Of a stretch of 64,000 nt of DNA, positions 1 through 7,912 are shown piece by piece (the stretch's first letter is position 1; each line of letters starts with the position of its first letter). A program made the position numbers and the translations under genes. The notes under the pieces were generated by a model. The model saw only the letters and a program-made list of their open reading frames with translations. It did not search any database and was not told the DNA's origin. The DNA comes from Streptomyces griseiscabiei (GTDB lineage Bacteria > Actinomycetota > Actinomycetes > Streptomycetales > Streptomycetaceae), in NCBI RefSeq assembly GCF_020010925.1, contig NZ_JAGJBZ010000001.1, positions 1,364,001 through 1,428,000 on the forward strand. The letters are read 5' to 3'.

Positions 1-1
1 G

Positions 2-142
2 GCGGCCCGGCACGGGGCGACCTGGACGGTCCTGACCCGCGACATCCTGCCCCGGTTCAGCCCTGCCCAGCGCGCCGCCGCGGCCCGCACCCGCCCGGTT
101 CTCCCGCTGGACCTGCTCGATGGCCCGAAGGAGCTTTCGTGA
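2..142 (+). CDS. C-terminal end of a protein upstream of the Tn554-like recombinase (partial)
   Basis: Only the last 46 residues are inside the window. The frame is open from base 2 and stops with the TGA at 140-142. That stop overlaps the GTG start of the next gene (GTGA), so the two are translationally coupled. The visible tail (Arg/Ala-rich, ending GPKELS) has no diagnostic motif. By position it should be the first recombinase of a three-gene Tn554-like set (TnpA, TnpB, TnpC order). That assignment is inference from gene order, not from the residues seen. Confidence 0.55.
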   Translation, partial: AARHGATWTVLTRDILPRFSPAQRAAAARTRPVLPLDLLDGPKELS

Positions 143-2214
143 CCAGTCCTGTCGAGGTCGCTCGACGGTCCGGGGCGGTGCCCGCCCGGGCGCTCGTGCT
201 GGCCGCACGACCGTTGCGCGCCGAATACCGACTGGAGGAGACGTCCCGGTTCGCCGACGACGCCTGGTGGCTGACGCCGGCGTGGCTGCGGGCCGACCGC
301 AAGTCGCTCAAGCTGGACTTCAGCACGGTTCCGCCGCCGTTCGTGACCACGGCCAAGAGCCTGTTCTACGCCCTGCTCGCCCAGGACACCCCGCCCGGCG
401 AACTGCCGCTCACCATTCCCAGCATCCGCACCTACTTCAGCTGCGTACGCCGTTTCCTCACCTGGGTCCACGACCGCGGACTCGCCCTCGCCCAGGTGAG
501 CGGAGAGGACCTTGACATCTTCCACCGCGAGCTCGCCGAGCAGCGGTTGTCCCTCGCCTCCACCTACCGCTACCGCCGTGCGATTCGGATGCTGTGGGCC
601 TACCGCAGCCGGGTCCCCGATGCCCTGGCGAGCGACCCGCTGCGGCGCTCGGCCTGGCAGGCGTGGGCGCGCGCGAACCCGCGGCGGTTCGGAGAGAACC
701 TCACCGAGCGGATCCCCGAGCAGATCCTGGGCCCCCTGCTCACGTGGGCGCTGCGCTGGGTCGATGACTTCGCCGAGGATGTCCTCGCCGCTCGTGACGA
801 GCGCGCCGCCCTCGATGCGCGTGTGCCGGCTGGCCCCGACGCGCTGTCGGCCCTGGCCGTGCTGCTGGACGGATACCGTCGCCGGGGCGAGCCCCTGCCA
901 GCTCTTCCCGTCGGCCAGCGGCGCCGAGGGCCGCAGCTGGCGCCGTGCCTGAGCCACCTGGCCCGGTTGCTGGGCCATGACCGCGACCGGCTGGAGCGGC
1001 TCGACGCCGAGCGGCTGATCGCCGAAGCCGCGCAAGAGGTCGGCGTCGACTCCGACTGCCCCCTCACCCACCGTGTCCAAGGACAGCTGGACGGCCGCCC
1101 GTGGCTGGCGGCGATCTCGTACTACGATGTGCCGCGGTACGAGCGGCTGCTCCAGGGGGCCTGCTGGATCGTGATCGCCTACCTCTCCGGGATGCGCGAC
1201 TCCGAGGCCAAACACCTCCAGCGCGGCTGCCTGAGCGTCCAACGCGACTCCGCCGGCCGCGTCTACCGCCACCGCCTGCACAGCCTCGCCTTCAAGGGCG
1301 AGAACGCCCACGGGGCGCAGGCCACCTGGATCGTCACCGCCCCGGTCGCCCGGGCCGTCGCCGTCCTCGAACGCTTCCAGTCGGCCGAACAGCCCTACCT
1401 GTTCGCTCCGCCGCCGACCTCCCGCAGCTACCGCCAACGCCGCAGCCCTTTCGGGGTGCTGGACAGCAACGCCACCAACACGGACATCACCGACCTGATC
1501 AAGTGGATCAACGCCTACTGCACCGCGCACCAGCGCGCGGACGGCATCCCGCCGGAGCGCGGGCGGGTTCCGCACCTGACCACGCGGCGCTTTCGGCGGA
1601 CCCTGGCCTGGTTCATCGCCCGCCGCCCTGGTGGCACCATCGCCGGCGCTCTGCAGTACCGCCATCAGGGGATTCAGATGTTCGAGGGCTACGCCGGCAC
1701 CAGCGACTCCGGGTTCCGCGACGAGGTCGAAGCCGAGGAGGCCCTCGCCCGGGGCCAGTTCCTCGCCGGGATGGGCGCCGCCGACCGTCCGGCGTTGGCC
1801 GGACCGGCCGGAGCCGAGGCCGAAGCCCGGCTCACCGAGTTCGCCCGCCACACCGTCTTCGACGGCCAGGTCGTCACCGACGAAGCCCGCCTGCGCCGCA
1901 TCGTGGCACGCCACGACCCGCACCTGTACCCGGGGACCTTCGTCACCTGCGTCTACAACCCCGACCGCGCTCTGTGCCGCGCCCCCGCCGACCCCGGCCA
2001 CCAACCGGTCCTCGCCGACTGTCAGCCCCTGGCCTGCCGCAACACCGCCCTCACCCCCGCCAACCAGCAGGCTCTGGTCGGTCACCTCACCCAGCTGGAG
2101 GACGCCCTGGATGACGGCGCCTGCCTGGCCCCCTACATCCGACACCGTCTTCAGGAACAGCACCGTGCCACGGCCGCGTTCCTGGCCCGCCACGATCCGG
2201 AGCCCGCAGCGTGA
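139..2214 (+). CDS. Large tyrosine recombinase, Tn554 TnpB-like
   Basis: A 691-residue site-specific recombinase that would cut and join DNA at the ends of a mobile element. The tyrosine-recombinase residues are readable: box I Arg in LSGMRDSE (about residue 353), the second Arg region TTRRFRRT (about 481-488), a downstream His in QYRHQ, and the nucleophile Tyr in FEGYAG (about 518). It is much longer than phage integrases and close to the size of TnpB of Tn554. The C-terminal part has a Cys cluster (TCVYNP, LCRAP, DCQPLACR) that could bind zinc. It starts by GTGA overlap with the upstream gene and ends with an ATGA-type overlap into the next gene, so the three genes form one operon. Confidence 0.85.
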   Translation: MTSPVEVARRSGAVPARALVLAARPLRAEYRLEETSRFADDAWWLTPAWLRADRKSLKLDFSTVPPPFVTTAKSLFYALLAQDTPPGELPLTIPSIRTYFSCVRRFLTWVHDRGLALAQVSGEDLDIFHRELAEQRLSLASTYRYRRAIRMLWAYRSRVPDALASDPLRRSAWQAWARANPRRFGENLTERIPEQILGPLLTWALRWVDDFAEDVLAARDERAALDARVPAGPDALSALAVLLDGYRRRGEPLPALPVGQRRRGPQLAPCLSHLARLLGHDRDRLERLDAERLIAEAAQEVGVDSDCPLTHRVQGQLDGRPWLAAISYYDVPRYERLLQGACWIVIAYLSGMRDSEAKHLQRGCLSVQRDSAGRVYRHRLHSLAFKGENAHGAQATWIVTAPVARAVAVLERFQSAEQPYLFAPPPTSRSYRQRRSPFGVLDSNATNTDITDLIKWINAYCTAHQRADGIPPERGRVPHLTTRRFRRTLAWFIARRPGGTIAGALQYRHQGIQMFEGYAGTSDSGFRDEVEAEEALARGQFLAGMGAADRPALAGPAGAEAEARLTEFARHTVFDGQVVTDEARLRRIVARHDPHLYPGTFVTCVYNPDRALCRAPADPGHQPVLADCQPLACRNTALTPANQQALVGHLTQLEDALDDGACLAPYIRHRLQEQHRATAAFLARHDPEPAA

Positions 2215-2618
2215 ATCGAGCCCTGCCCGACGTCGACACCGTCAAGGCCGCCATCGACACCGTCCTCGACGAGGCGTTCGCCAGCGGACGCAGACCGACC
2301 GTCACCGCTATCGAGCGCCGCCTCGGCATCCCCCACGCCACATTTCACCGCCACTACGCCGACCTGATCGACACCCATTTCCGGCCCCGGATCCCCGCGG
2401 CCCGCAGCCAGACACGCACGGACCGGCCGAAGACCGACGGGCCCAACGAGGAGAACCTGCGCCGGCTACGGCAGGAGAACACCGACCTACGCCGGACCCT
2501 CGCCCTCTACGAGGAGGCCATCCGCCAACTCGCCCTCGAAAACCACGCCATGCGCGGCGGCGCCGCCGTCATTCCCCTGCCCGCCCGCAGCCGCACCTCC
2601 GCACCATCACAGTCCTGA
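2211..2618 (+). CDS. TnpC-like small accessory protein (DUF6262 type)
   Basis: A 135-residue protein starting 4 nt inside the end of the large recombinase. The N-terminal half looks like a helix-turn-helix (RRPTVTAIERRLGIPHATFHRH, roughly residues 27-48). The middle (NEENLRRLRQENTDLRRTL, about 79-97) is a predicted coiled coil. This HTH plus coiled-coil layout, the size and the position after two recombinases fit the TnpC/DUF6262 family, which helps orient transposition in Tn554-type elements. It is the last gene of the element. The bases from 2619 to the TetR stop at 2748 should hold the right element end, but I see no terminal inverted repeat, as expected for this family. Confidence 0.75.
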   Translation: MNRALPDVDTVKAAIDTVLDEAFASGRRPTVTAIERRLGIPHATFHRHYADLIDTHFRPRIPAARSQTRTDRPKTDGPNEENLRRLRQENTDLRRTLALYEEAIRQLALENHAMRGGAAVIPLPARSRTSAPSQS

Positions 2619-2747
2619 CCTGGGCCCCGTCCGGGTCCGCCCAGCGCGCGAGGACCGGCGCCACCGCGTCGATGTGACTCAGGTGCGGGCCGCCACCCTG
2701 CGTCCGACGTCTCTGCGGTCAGCTGGCAGCATCCGCTGCGTCCAAGT

Positions 2748-3440
2748 TCAAGATCCGGTGCGATAGCGGGTGAGCATGAGGGCGACGGCTTCGTCGACGA
2801 TGCCGGTGTCGGTCGGGTCGGGCGGGACGAAGTCGGTCCGTACGAGTTGGGGCCACAGGAGCTGGCTGCAGATCATGCCGAGGAACTGTTCGGCGACCGC
2901 GGACGCCGAGTGCGGCTGTCCGTCGGCCGACCGGAAGTCGAGCGTGCCGGCCTGGGCCTCGGCGTCCAGGTAGTCACGGAGCCGGTCGAAGAAGGGGCCG
3001 CGGTCGATGGCGAAGCCGGTGCCGACGATGTCAGCGAGTTCCGGCATCTGGGGAAGCTCGGTGATGATGAGGCGGCACAGCGCCGCCGTACCCGGCCGCG
3101 CGACCAGGCAGGCGTAGTCGCGGCCGATGTGGTCCAGACCGTACTGGGGGTCACCGGGCGGCGGCGCTTCGGCGTACTCCACGTCCAGCTGCCACTGTTC
3201 GGAGGTGACGGCCGCGAACAGCGCGGCCTTGGAGGGGTAGCGCTTGAAGAGGGTGCCGGTGGAGACGCCGGCCTCTTTGGCGATCTGGGCGAGAGAGGTC
3301 TTGTCGTATCCCCGGGCGAGGAAGAGGTCGCGGGCGGCGCGGATGATGCGCGCGCGGTTCTCCGCTTTGATCTGCGCGTGATACCCGGCCTGGCGCGCAT
3401 CGCCACCGCATTCCGCTCGGTCACGGTCCGCCACCGACAT
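2748..3440 (-). CDS. TetR/AcrR-family transcriptional regulator
   Basis: A 230-residue regulator with an N-terminal TetR HTH: IKAENRARIIRAARDLF, then TSLAQIAKEAGVSTGTLFKRYPSKAALF (about residues 24-75). The C-terminal ligand-binding half is helical and unassigned. I chose the ATG at 3440, preceded by GAGGGG; a longer GTG start a few codons upstream is possible. It lies 40 nt downstream of an SDR gene in the same direction, so the pair is probably one operon. Two 20-bp inverted repeats in the SDR promoter (4269-4288 and 4319-4338) are likely its operators, implying autoregulation. Its 3' end abuts the transposon end, but the coding sequence looks complete. Confidence 0.88.
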   Translation of the reverse strand: MSVADRDRAECGGDARQAGYHAQIKAENRARIIRAARDLFLARGYDKTSLAQIAKEAGVSTGTLFKRYPSKAALFAAVTSEQWQLDVEYAEAPPPGDPQYGLDHIGRDYACLVARPGTAALCRLIITELPQMPELADIVGTGFAIDRGPFFDRLRDYLDAEAQAGTLDFRSADGQPHSASAVAEQFLGMICSQLLWPQLVRTDFVPPDPTDTGIVDEAVALMLTRYRTGS

Positions 3441-3480
3441 ACCCACGCCCCTCGCCCGACTCCCGGCCGCGTCCTCGCTC

Positions 3481-4242
3481 TCAGAGGACGGTCTGGCCGC
3501 CGTCCAGGATAAGGTCCTGGCCCACGGCGAAGGCGGAGACGTCGGAGGCCAGGTACACCACGGCTTCGGCGACTTCCTCCGGCATGCCCATGCGGCCCAG
3601 CGGAATGCCGGCGCTGATCCCCTCCACAACTGCCGCCTGCACCGCCGGGTCCTCGATCCCGAGCTTGGCGGCGGAGTACAGCGGGGTGTTCACCGGGCCG
3701 GGGCTGACCGCGTTGAACCGGATGCCGTGCGAGGTGAGCAGGTCCGCGTTCCACGACCGCATCAGGGAGGAGACGGCCGCCTTCGTCGCGGCGTAGGCGT
3801 TCGAATGCCCGTAGCCGCCGTGCGCGCTGTTGGACGCGTTGAGGATGACCGAGGACGGGTTGGCCAGCACGGGCACCAGGGCCTGGGTGAGGAAGAAGAC
3901 GCTCTTGACGTTGATGTCGAAGAGCCGGTCGAAGCTGTCCTCGGTGTGGTCCTCGAACGGCCGCCAGTCCGAGACGCCGGCGTTCAGGAACGCCACGTCC
4001 AGCTCCCCGAAGTGCTCACGCACCTGCTTGGCCAGACCGCGCTGCGCATCGAGATCGCGTGCGTCGGCCTGCACGACGGGCACCTTGTCCCCGAGGATCT
4101 GCCGCGCCCTGTCGATGCTGGCCGGGGTGACGCCTGTGACCAGCACGTCGGCGCCCTCCGCGAGGAAACGCTGCGCGGTCTCCAGGCCGATCCCGCTGGT
4201 GCCGCCGGTGATGAGGGCGCGCTTGCCCGCAAGACGATTCAT
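3481..4242 (-). CDS. Short-chain dehydrogenase/reductase (SDR)
   Basis: A classical SDR of 253 residues. The cofactor loop TGGTSGIG is at residues 12-19, NAG (LNAGVSD) marks the central strand, and a Ser precedes the catalytic YAATK, giving the Ser-Tyr-Lys set. The ending (GQDLILDGGQTVL) is typical of the family. It should oxidise or reduce an alcohol/ketone with NAD(P)(H); the substrate cannot be read. The ATG at 4242 is chosen because AAGGAA lies just upstream and the homology starts there. It heads a likely two-gene unit with the TetR gene, behind a double inverted repeat. Confidence 0.9.
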   Translation of the reverse strand: MNRLAGKRALITGGTSGIGLETAQRFLAEGADVLVTGVTPASIDRARQILGDKVPVVQADARDLDAQRGLAKQVREHFGELDVAFLNAGVSDWRPFEDHTEDSFDRLFDINVKSVFFLTQALVPVLANPSSVILNASNSAHGGYGHSNAYAATKAAVSSLMRSWNADLLTSHGIRFNAVSPGPVNTPLYSAAKLGIEDPAVQAAVVEGISAGIPLGRMGMPEEVAEAVVYLASDVSAFAVGQDLILDGGQTVL

Positions 4243-4268
4243 GGTGATTGTTCCTTGCCGAGTCGTTA

Positions 4269-4288
4269 GGTAAGTCGATGGACTCACC
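4269..4288. promoter_or_regulatory. Inverted repeat, probable TetR operator 1
   Basis: GGTAAGTC-GATG-GACTCACC: 8-bp arms with 7 of 8 matching and a 4-nt spacer, 27 nt before the SDR start codon. It is related to the second repeat centred exactly 50 bp away. Binding by the neighbouring TetR protein is inference. Confidence 0.65.
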
Positions 4289-4318
4289 ATTGGAAGATAG
4301 CCCCCGCGCCATCCATGA

Positions 4319-4338
4319 GGCAAGTCAATCCACTTACC
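4319..4338. promoter_or_regulatory. Inverted repeat, probable TetR operator 2
   Basis: GGCAAGTC-AATC-CACTTACC: 8-bp arms with 6 of 8 matching and the same 4-nt spacer as operator 1. Read on the minus strand it contains TTGACT, which could be a -35 element for the SDR-tetR unit, but no well-spaced -10 is obvious. Confidence 0.55.
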
Positions 4339-4454
4339 ATCGGCGCCTGGAGCGGTTCGGTTAAGGACGCGTCGCGTGGGAGTGGGCAAGGAGTGCCCTG
4401 GGACCGGTTCCCGCTCGGAGAGCTCGTCGGTCAGCTGCCCTCGGACCACTGGCA

Positions 4455-4578
4455 GGGGTCTCTTCCGACAGGGTCGGAAAAACAGCACCCAGCGCCTCCT
4501 CGACGGGCGTGAGCTCCTGGTCCAACGGCGGCCTGGCGGTCAGGGCACCGAAGAGTCTGCTGCTGCCCGGCCTGCCAT
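4455..4578 (-). pseudogene. Broken copy of the 5' end of the HSL-type hydrolase gene
   Basis: Read on the minus strand this stretch encodes FGALTARPPLDQELTPVEE followed by GAVFPTLSEET. This is nearly the same as the N-terminus of the intact hydrolase at 7913-8908 (FGALTTRPSLDPELAPVEE, then GAFFPALTDET). The similarity also covers the ribosome-binding region (CGAAGGAGAG versus CGAAGGAGAA). After the ATG at 4576-4578 there is a net insertion of 8 nt, so the original start is out of frame. Similarity is lost by about 4455, which leaves roughly 40 codons of a 331-codon gene. The surrounding 4343-4454 shows nothing I can assign. Confidence 0.75.
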
Positions 4579-4619
4579 CCGCTCTCTCCTTCGGAAAGGA
4601 CGTCGCGGCCGTCGGCCGG

Positions 4620-5924
4620 TCAGCCGCGTTGCCGGCGGGCGCGCAGATCGGCCCAGCGGCGTAGGCGCTCGGAGATCTGGGCTTCGTAGCCGTTGCGGGT
4701 GGGCTGGTAGTACGTCTGGCGGTCCATGTCGTCGGGGAAGTAGTCGTCACCGGAGAAGCCGTCGGTTGTGTCCGGGTCGTACTGGTAGTCCTTGCCGTAG
4801 CCGAGGTTCTTCATCAGCCGGGTCGGGGCGTTGAGGATGTGGGCCGGTGGCATGAGTGAGCCGGTGTGCCGGGCTGATCGGTGTGCGGCGTTGAAGCCGC
4901 GGTAGACGGCGATGGACTTGGGGGCGGTGGCGAGGTAGACGACGGCCTGGGCGATCGCCAACTCGCCCTCGGGGGAGCCGAGTCGCTCGTACACGTCCCA
5001 GGCGGCGAGGGCCTGCTGGACGGCGTGCGGGTCGGCCATGCCGATGTCCTCGTTCGCGAAGCGGACCAGGCGGCGGGCGACGAACAGTGGGTCCTCGCCG
5101 CCGTCGAGCATGCGGGCGAGCCAGTACAGGGCCGCGTCCGGGTCGGAGCCGCGCATCGACTTGTGCAGCGCGGAGATCAGGTTGTAGTGGCCCTCCTGCG
5201 CCTTGTCGTACAGCGGGGCGCGCTGCTGGATGTGATGGGCGAGGCCGGCGGTGTCCAGGGTGGTTTCGGTGTCCGGGAGGGCCTGGAGCTGTTCGGCCAT
5301 GTTGAGGAGGTAGCGGCCGTCGCCGTCGGCCATGGCGATCAGGGCGCGGCGGGCGTCGTCGTCCAGGGGCAGATGGTGGCCGGTGAGCTGTTCGGCGCGG
5401 TCGAGGAGTGTGGACAGGGCGGCTTCGTCGAGGCGTTTGAGGACGAGGACCTGGGTGCGGGAGAGGAGGGCGCCGTTGAGTTCGAAGCTGGGGTTCTCGG
5501 TGGTGGCGCCGATCAGGGTGACGGTGCCGTCCTCGACGTAGGGCAGGAAGCTGTCCTGCTGGGCGCGGTTGAAGCGGTGGATCTCGTCGACGAACAGCAG
5601 GGTGCCCTGGCCGATGCCGCGTCGGCTTCGTGCAGTGGCGAAGACCTTGCGCAGGTCGGCCACGCCGGTGAAGGTGGCCGACACCGGTTCGAAGGCCAGG
5701 TTGCCGGCGTCCGCGAGGAGCCGGGCGATGGTGGTCTTGCCGACGCCGGGCGGGCCCCACAGGATGGCGGAGCCGAGGCGCTGCTGGGCGACCATGCGGC
5801 CCAGCGGGGCGTCCGGGGCCAGGAGGTGGTCCTGCCCGACGACATCTTTCAGCTGGGTGGGGCGCAGGCGGTCGGCGAGCGGCCGGGAGGGCTCCTCGTC
5901 GAAGAGCGGCAGGGTCGGTTCCAT
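4620..5924 (-). CDS. rarA: Replication-associated recombination protein RarA (MgsA/WRNIP1 family AAA+ ATPase)
   Basis: A 434-residue AAA+ ATPase acting at stalled replication forks. The N-terminal FDEEPSRPLADRLRP leader is typical of RarA. Walker A GPPGVGKT is at residues 57-64 and Walker B FVDEIH at 111-116. The sensor region (IGATTENPSFELN), the MRGSDPDAALYWLARML helical lid and the C-terminal tetramerisation part (FNAAHRSARHTGSLMPPAHILNAP) are all present, so it appears complete. It starts at ATG 5924. Neighbours are unrelated, whereas Streptomyces genomes usually keep rarA near aspS, so this may be an extra copy. Confidence 0.92.
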   Translation of the reverse strand: MEPTLPLFDEEPSRPLADRLRPTQLKDVVGQDHLLAPDAPLGRMVAQQRLGSAILWGPPGVGKTTIARLLADAGNLAFEPVSATFTGVADLRKVFATARSRRGIGQGTLLFVDEIHRFNRAQQDSFLPYVEDGTVTLIGATTENPSFELNGALLSRTQVLVLKRLDEAALSTLLDRAEQLTGHHLPLDDDARRALIAMADGDGRYLLNMAEQLQALPDTETTLDTAGLAHHIQQRAPLYDKAQEGHYNLISALHKSMRGSDPDAALYWLARMLDGGEDPLFVARRLVRFANEDIGMADPHAVQQALAAWDVYERLGSPEGELAIAQAVVYLATAPKSIAVYRGFNAAHRSARHTGSLMPPAHILNAPTRLMKNLGYGKDYQYDPDTTDGFSGDDYFPDDMDRQTYYQPTRNGYEAQISERLRRWADLRARRQRG

Positions 5925-6017
5925 CAGTCTCTCGGGTCGCAGGCGGACGTGTGCGGACGCGGCCAGCCGTGCACGGGGCAGCGTCTGCTCAGCCGTTCGT
6001 GGGGAAGTTCGCGGCGT

Positions 6018-6386
6018 TCATCGGGCAGTGGGGCGGTCGCGTCGCGGCAGGCGCTCGGCGGCCAGGTCGTAGGAATCCTCGACCACGTCGTTGACCAGCC
6101 GCTCGGTGATGCCGGCACCGGGACCGAGGGAGATCCAATGGCGTTTGTCGAGGTAGCGGCCCGGTGTGATCGATGCGTGCTCGTGCATGTACGTGCGGGC
6201 GTGTTCGGGTTCGCACTTGACCGTGATGATCTGGTCGTCCGGGTCTTCGGTGACGATCAGGAACACCTTGCCCGCGACCTTGTACACGTCGAGCCCTGGG
6301 GTGAAGGGGTAGCCGTGGCTGACGTCGGGGAGGGCCAGGGCCACCTGTCGGGCGGTGTCCTGGAGCCGGTCGCCGGCCGCGCTCAC
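6018..6386 (-). CDS. MmcQ/YjbR family DNA-binding-like protein
   Basis: A 122-residue protein of the MmcQ/YjbR fold. The recognisable pattern is HGYPFTPGLDVYKVAGKVFLIV, a central ITVKCEPEHA strand, then ITPGRYLDKRHWISL and a C-terminal helix (ITERLVNDVVEDSYDLAAERLP). The GTG start overlaps the stop of the next upstream gene (GTGA at 6383-6386). The upstream gene encodes a paralogue. The family has a CyaY-like fold and unproven function; nucleic-acid binding has been suggested. Confidence 0.85.
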   Translation of the reverse strand: MSAAGDRLQDTARQVALALPDVSHGYPFTPGLDVYKVAGKVFLIVTEDPDDQIITVKCEPEHARTYMHEHASITPGRYLDKRHWISLGPGAGITERLVNDVVEDSYDLAAERLPRRDRPTAR

Positions 6387-6778
6387 CTGGCCGCCCGCGT
6401 GCCGGTGCCGTAGGTGTGCGGGTCGACAGGCCGCTCGGCCTTGGGCAAGTGAGCGACGACGAGCCGGTAGGAGTCGGTGACGAGCTCCCTGACGAGCTCC
6501 TCGTCGACGCCGTCTCCGCTCTCCAGCGTGATCCAGTGCTTCTTGTTCATGTGGTAGCCGGGGGTGATGTGGCTGTACTGCTCCCGCAGTGCGTGGGCAT
6601 CACCGGGGTCCGCCTTGAGGATCACGACGGGCCGCCCGGGGACTTCGGTCATCAGCATGAACACCTTGCCGCGTACCTTGAAGACCTCCCAGTCGGGGCC
6701 GAAGGGATGCTCCAGCTGGGATCCGGGGAGTTCCTCCGCGCAGTCGGCGGCGGTCTTGTGCAGGGCCGATCCGTTCAT
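6383..6778 (-). CDS. MmcQ/YjbR family protein, paralogue of the downstream gene
   Basis: A 131-residue protein with the same pattern as its neighbour: EHPFGPDWEVFKVRGKVFMLM, VILKADPGDA, ITPGYHMNKKHWITL and ELVRELVTDSYRLVVAHLPK. The two genes overlap by 4 nt and are probably co-translated. The tandem arrangement suggests duplication or a heteromer. The start ATG at 6778 has an AGGAGG just upstream (minus strand of 6791-6796). The promoter should lie in 6779-6907, shared divergently with the AraC gene. Confidence 0.85.
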   Translation of the reverse strand: MNGSALHKTAADCAEELPGSQLEHPFGPDWEVFKVRGKVFMLMTEVPGRPVVILKADPGDAHALREQYSHITPGYHMNKKHWITLESGDGVDEELVRELVTDSYRLVVAHLPKAERPVDPHTYGTGTRAAR

Positions 6779-6907
6779 GAGTGGTGTGCCTCCTGAGGTG
6801 GTGACGGGCTATGGCATCGAAGGAAGCGGAGGGCGCGCCGCGCGGGCGCGGGGGCAGGTCCCATCCTTACCTCGAAACCAACGAAGAGGGCGGTAGGCTA
6901 CGGACAC

Positions 6908-7837
6908 GTGATGGTCGATGAGCGACACTCCGGGCCGAGTTGGCAGGCCGGACCAGCCGCGGTTCCGCTGTACGGTTTCCAGCCCCCGGTCGGTACTCCG
7001 TACGGCCTTGAGGTGAGCACCGTCGAGGATTTCTTCGCCCAGCACGATGACTGGCCGTGGAATCCGCCCCGTCCGGGCCGTGCCACCTTCCACTACCTCA
7101 TCGCCGTCACCGAGGGTGAGCTGCTGCACGACGTCGACCACGTCACGCGGACCGTGACCCCCGGCCAGTGGCTGTGGGTGCGTCCCGGGCACGCACAGTG
7201 CTGGCATCCGCCCGGCGCAGCCCGCGGCGCCTTCATCCTGTTCGAACCCGACGTACTGCGGCCCGACCTCGCCCGCCTCCTGACCCCGCTCACCGCGCAC
7301 GATGCCCCCGCCGTGCTCACCCCGCACCCCGACGACACCGCCTGGCTCCAGCAGACGGCACTCCAACTCCTGGACGAACACCGCGCGCTGGGGCGCCGCC
7401 CCCTCGACGTGCACCATGCCCTTCGCCGCAGTCTGCTCGAATCGCTGCTGCTGCGCCTGGCTAACTCCCCGGGCATCGCCCCCGTCGCCACGGCCGGCAC
7501 GGGCCGCGCCGACCGGTACGGGCGCTTCCTGGACGCGCTGGAGCTGCATTTTCGCGAACTCCACCAGGCCGCGGACTACGCCGAGTTGCTCGGCTGTTCG
7601 GTCCGAACCCTGAGCCGCGCCGCCCGGGACGCCACCGGCAAGGGGGTACGCGAACTCATCGACGAGCGGCGCCTCCTCGAAGCCCGGCGCTTGCTGGGAG
7701 CCGCCCGGTGGGACGCCCGGACCGTGGCCGTCCACCTCGGCTTCACCGACCCCGCGAACTTCGGCCGCTTCTTCCGCGACCGCACCGGCCTCACCCCGGC
7801 CGCCTACGCGGCCCGCGAAGCGAGGACCGACGCTTGA
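6908..7837 (+). CDS. AraC-family transcriptional regulator
   Basis: About 309 residues. The N-terminal cupin-like sensor half contains TPGQWLWVRPGHAQCW. The C-terminal AraC DNA-binding domain shows both helix-turn-helix units: ADYAELLGCSVRTLSRAARDATG, then RTVAVHLGFTDPANFGRFFRDRTGLTPAAYA (about 213-300). The start is either GTG 6908 or ATG 6911. It is divergent from the YjbR pair and convergent with the downstream hydrolase. Its target is not evident; the effector is unknown. Confidence 0.85.
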   Translation: MMVDERHSGPSWQAGPAAVPLYGFQPPVGTPYGLEVSTVEDFFAQHDDWPWNPPRPGRATFHYLIAVTEGELLHDVDHVTRTVTPGQWLWVRPGHAQCWHPPGAARGAFILFEPDVLRPDLARLLTPLTAHDAPAVLTPHPDDTAWLQQTALQLLDEHRALGRRPLDVHHALRRSLLESLLLRLANSPGIAPVATAGTGRADRYGRFLDALELHFRELHQAADYAELLGCSVRTLSRAARDATGKGVRELIDERRLLEARRLLGAARWDARTVAVHLGFTDPANFGRFFRDRTGLTPAAYAAREARTDA

Positions 7838-7912
7838 CGGAAACGCGGCGAACGCCCCCTTGCCCGTCAGGAGGCAACGGCTGTCTTCGCCGTCTGCGCG
7901 TTGTCGCACTGC

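Noticed and set aside
2619-2747. Terminal inverted repeats of the left-hand transposon
   Set aside because: None found. Tn554-type elements lack them, so absence is not evidence against the element.
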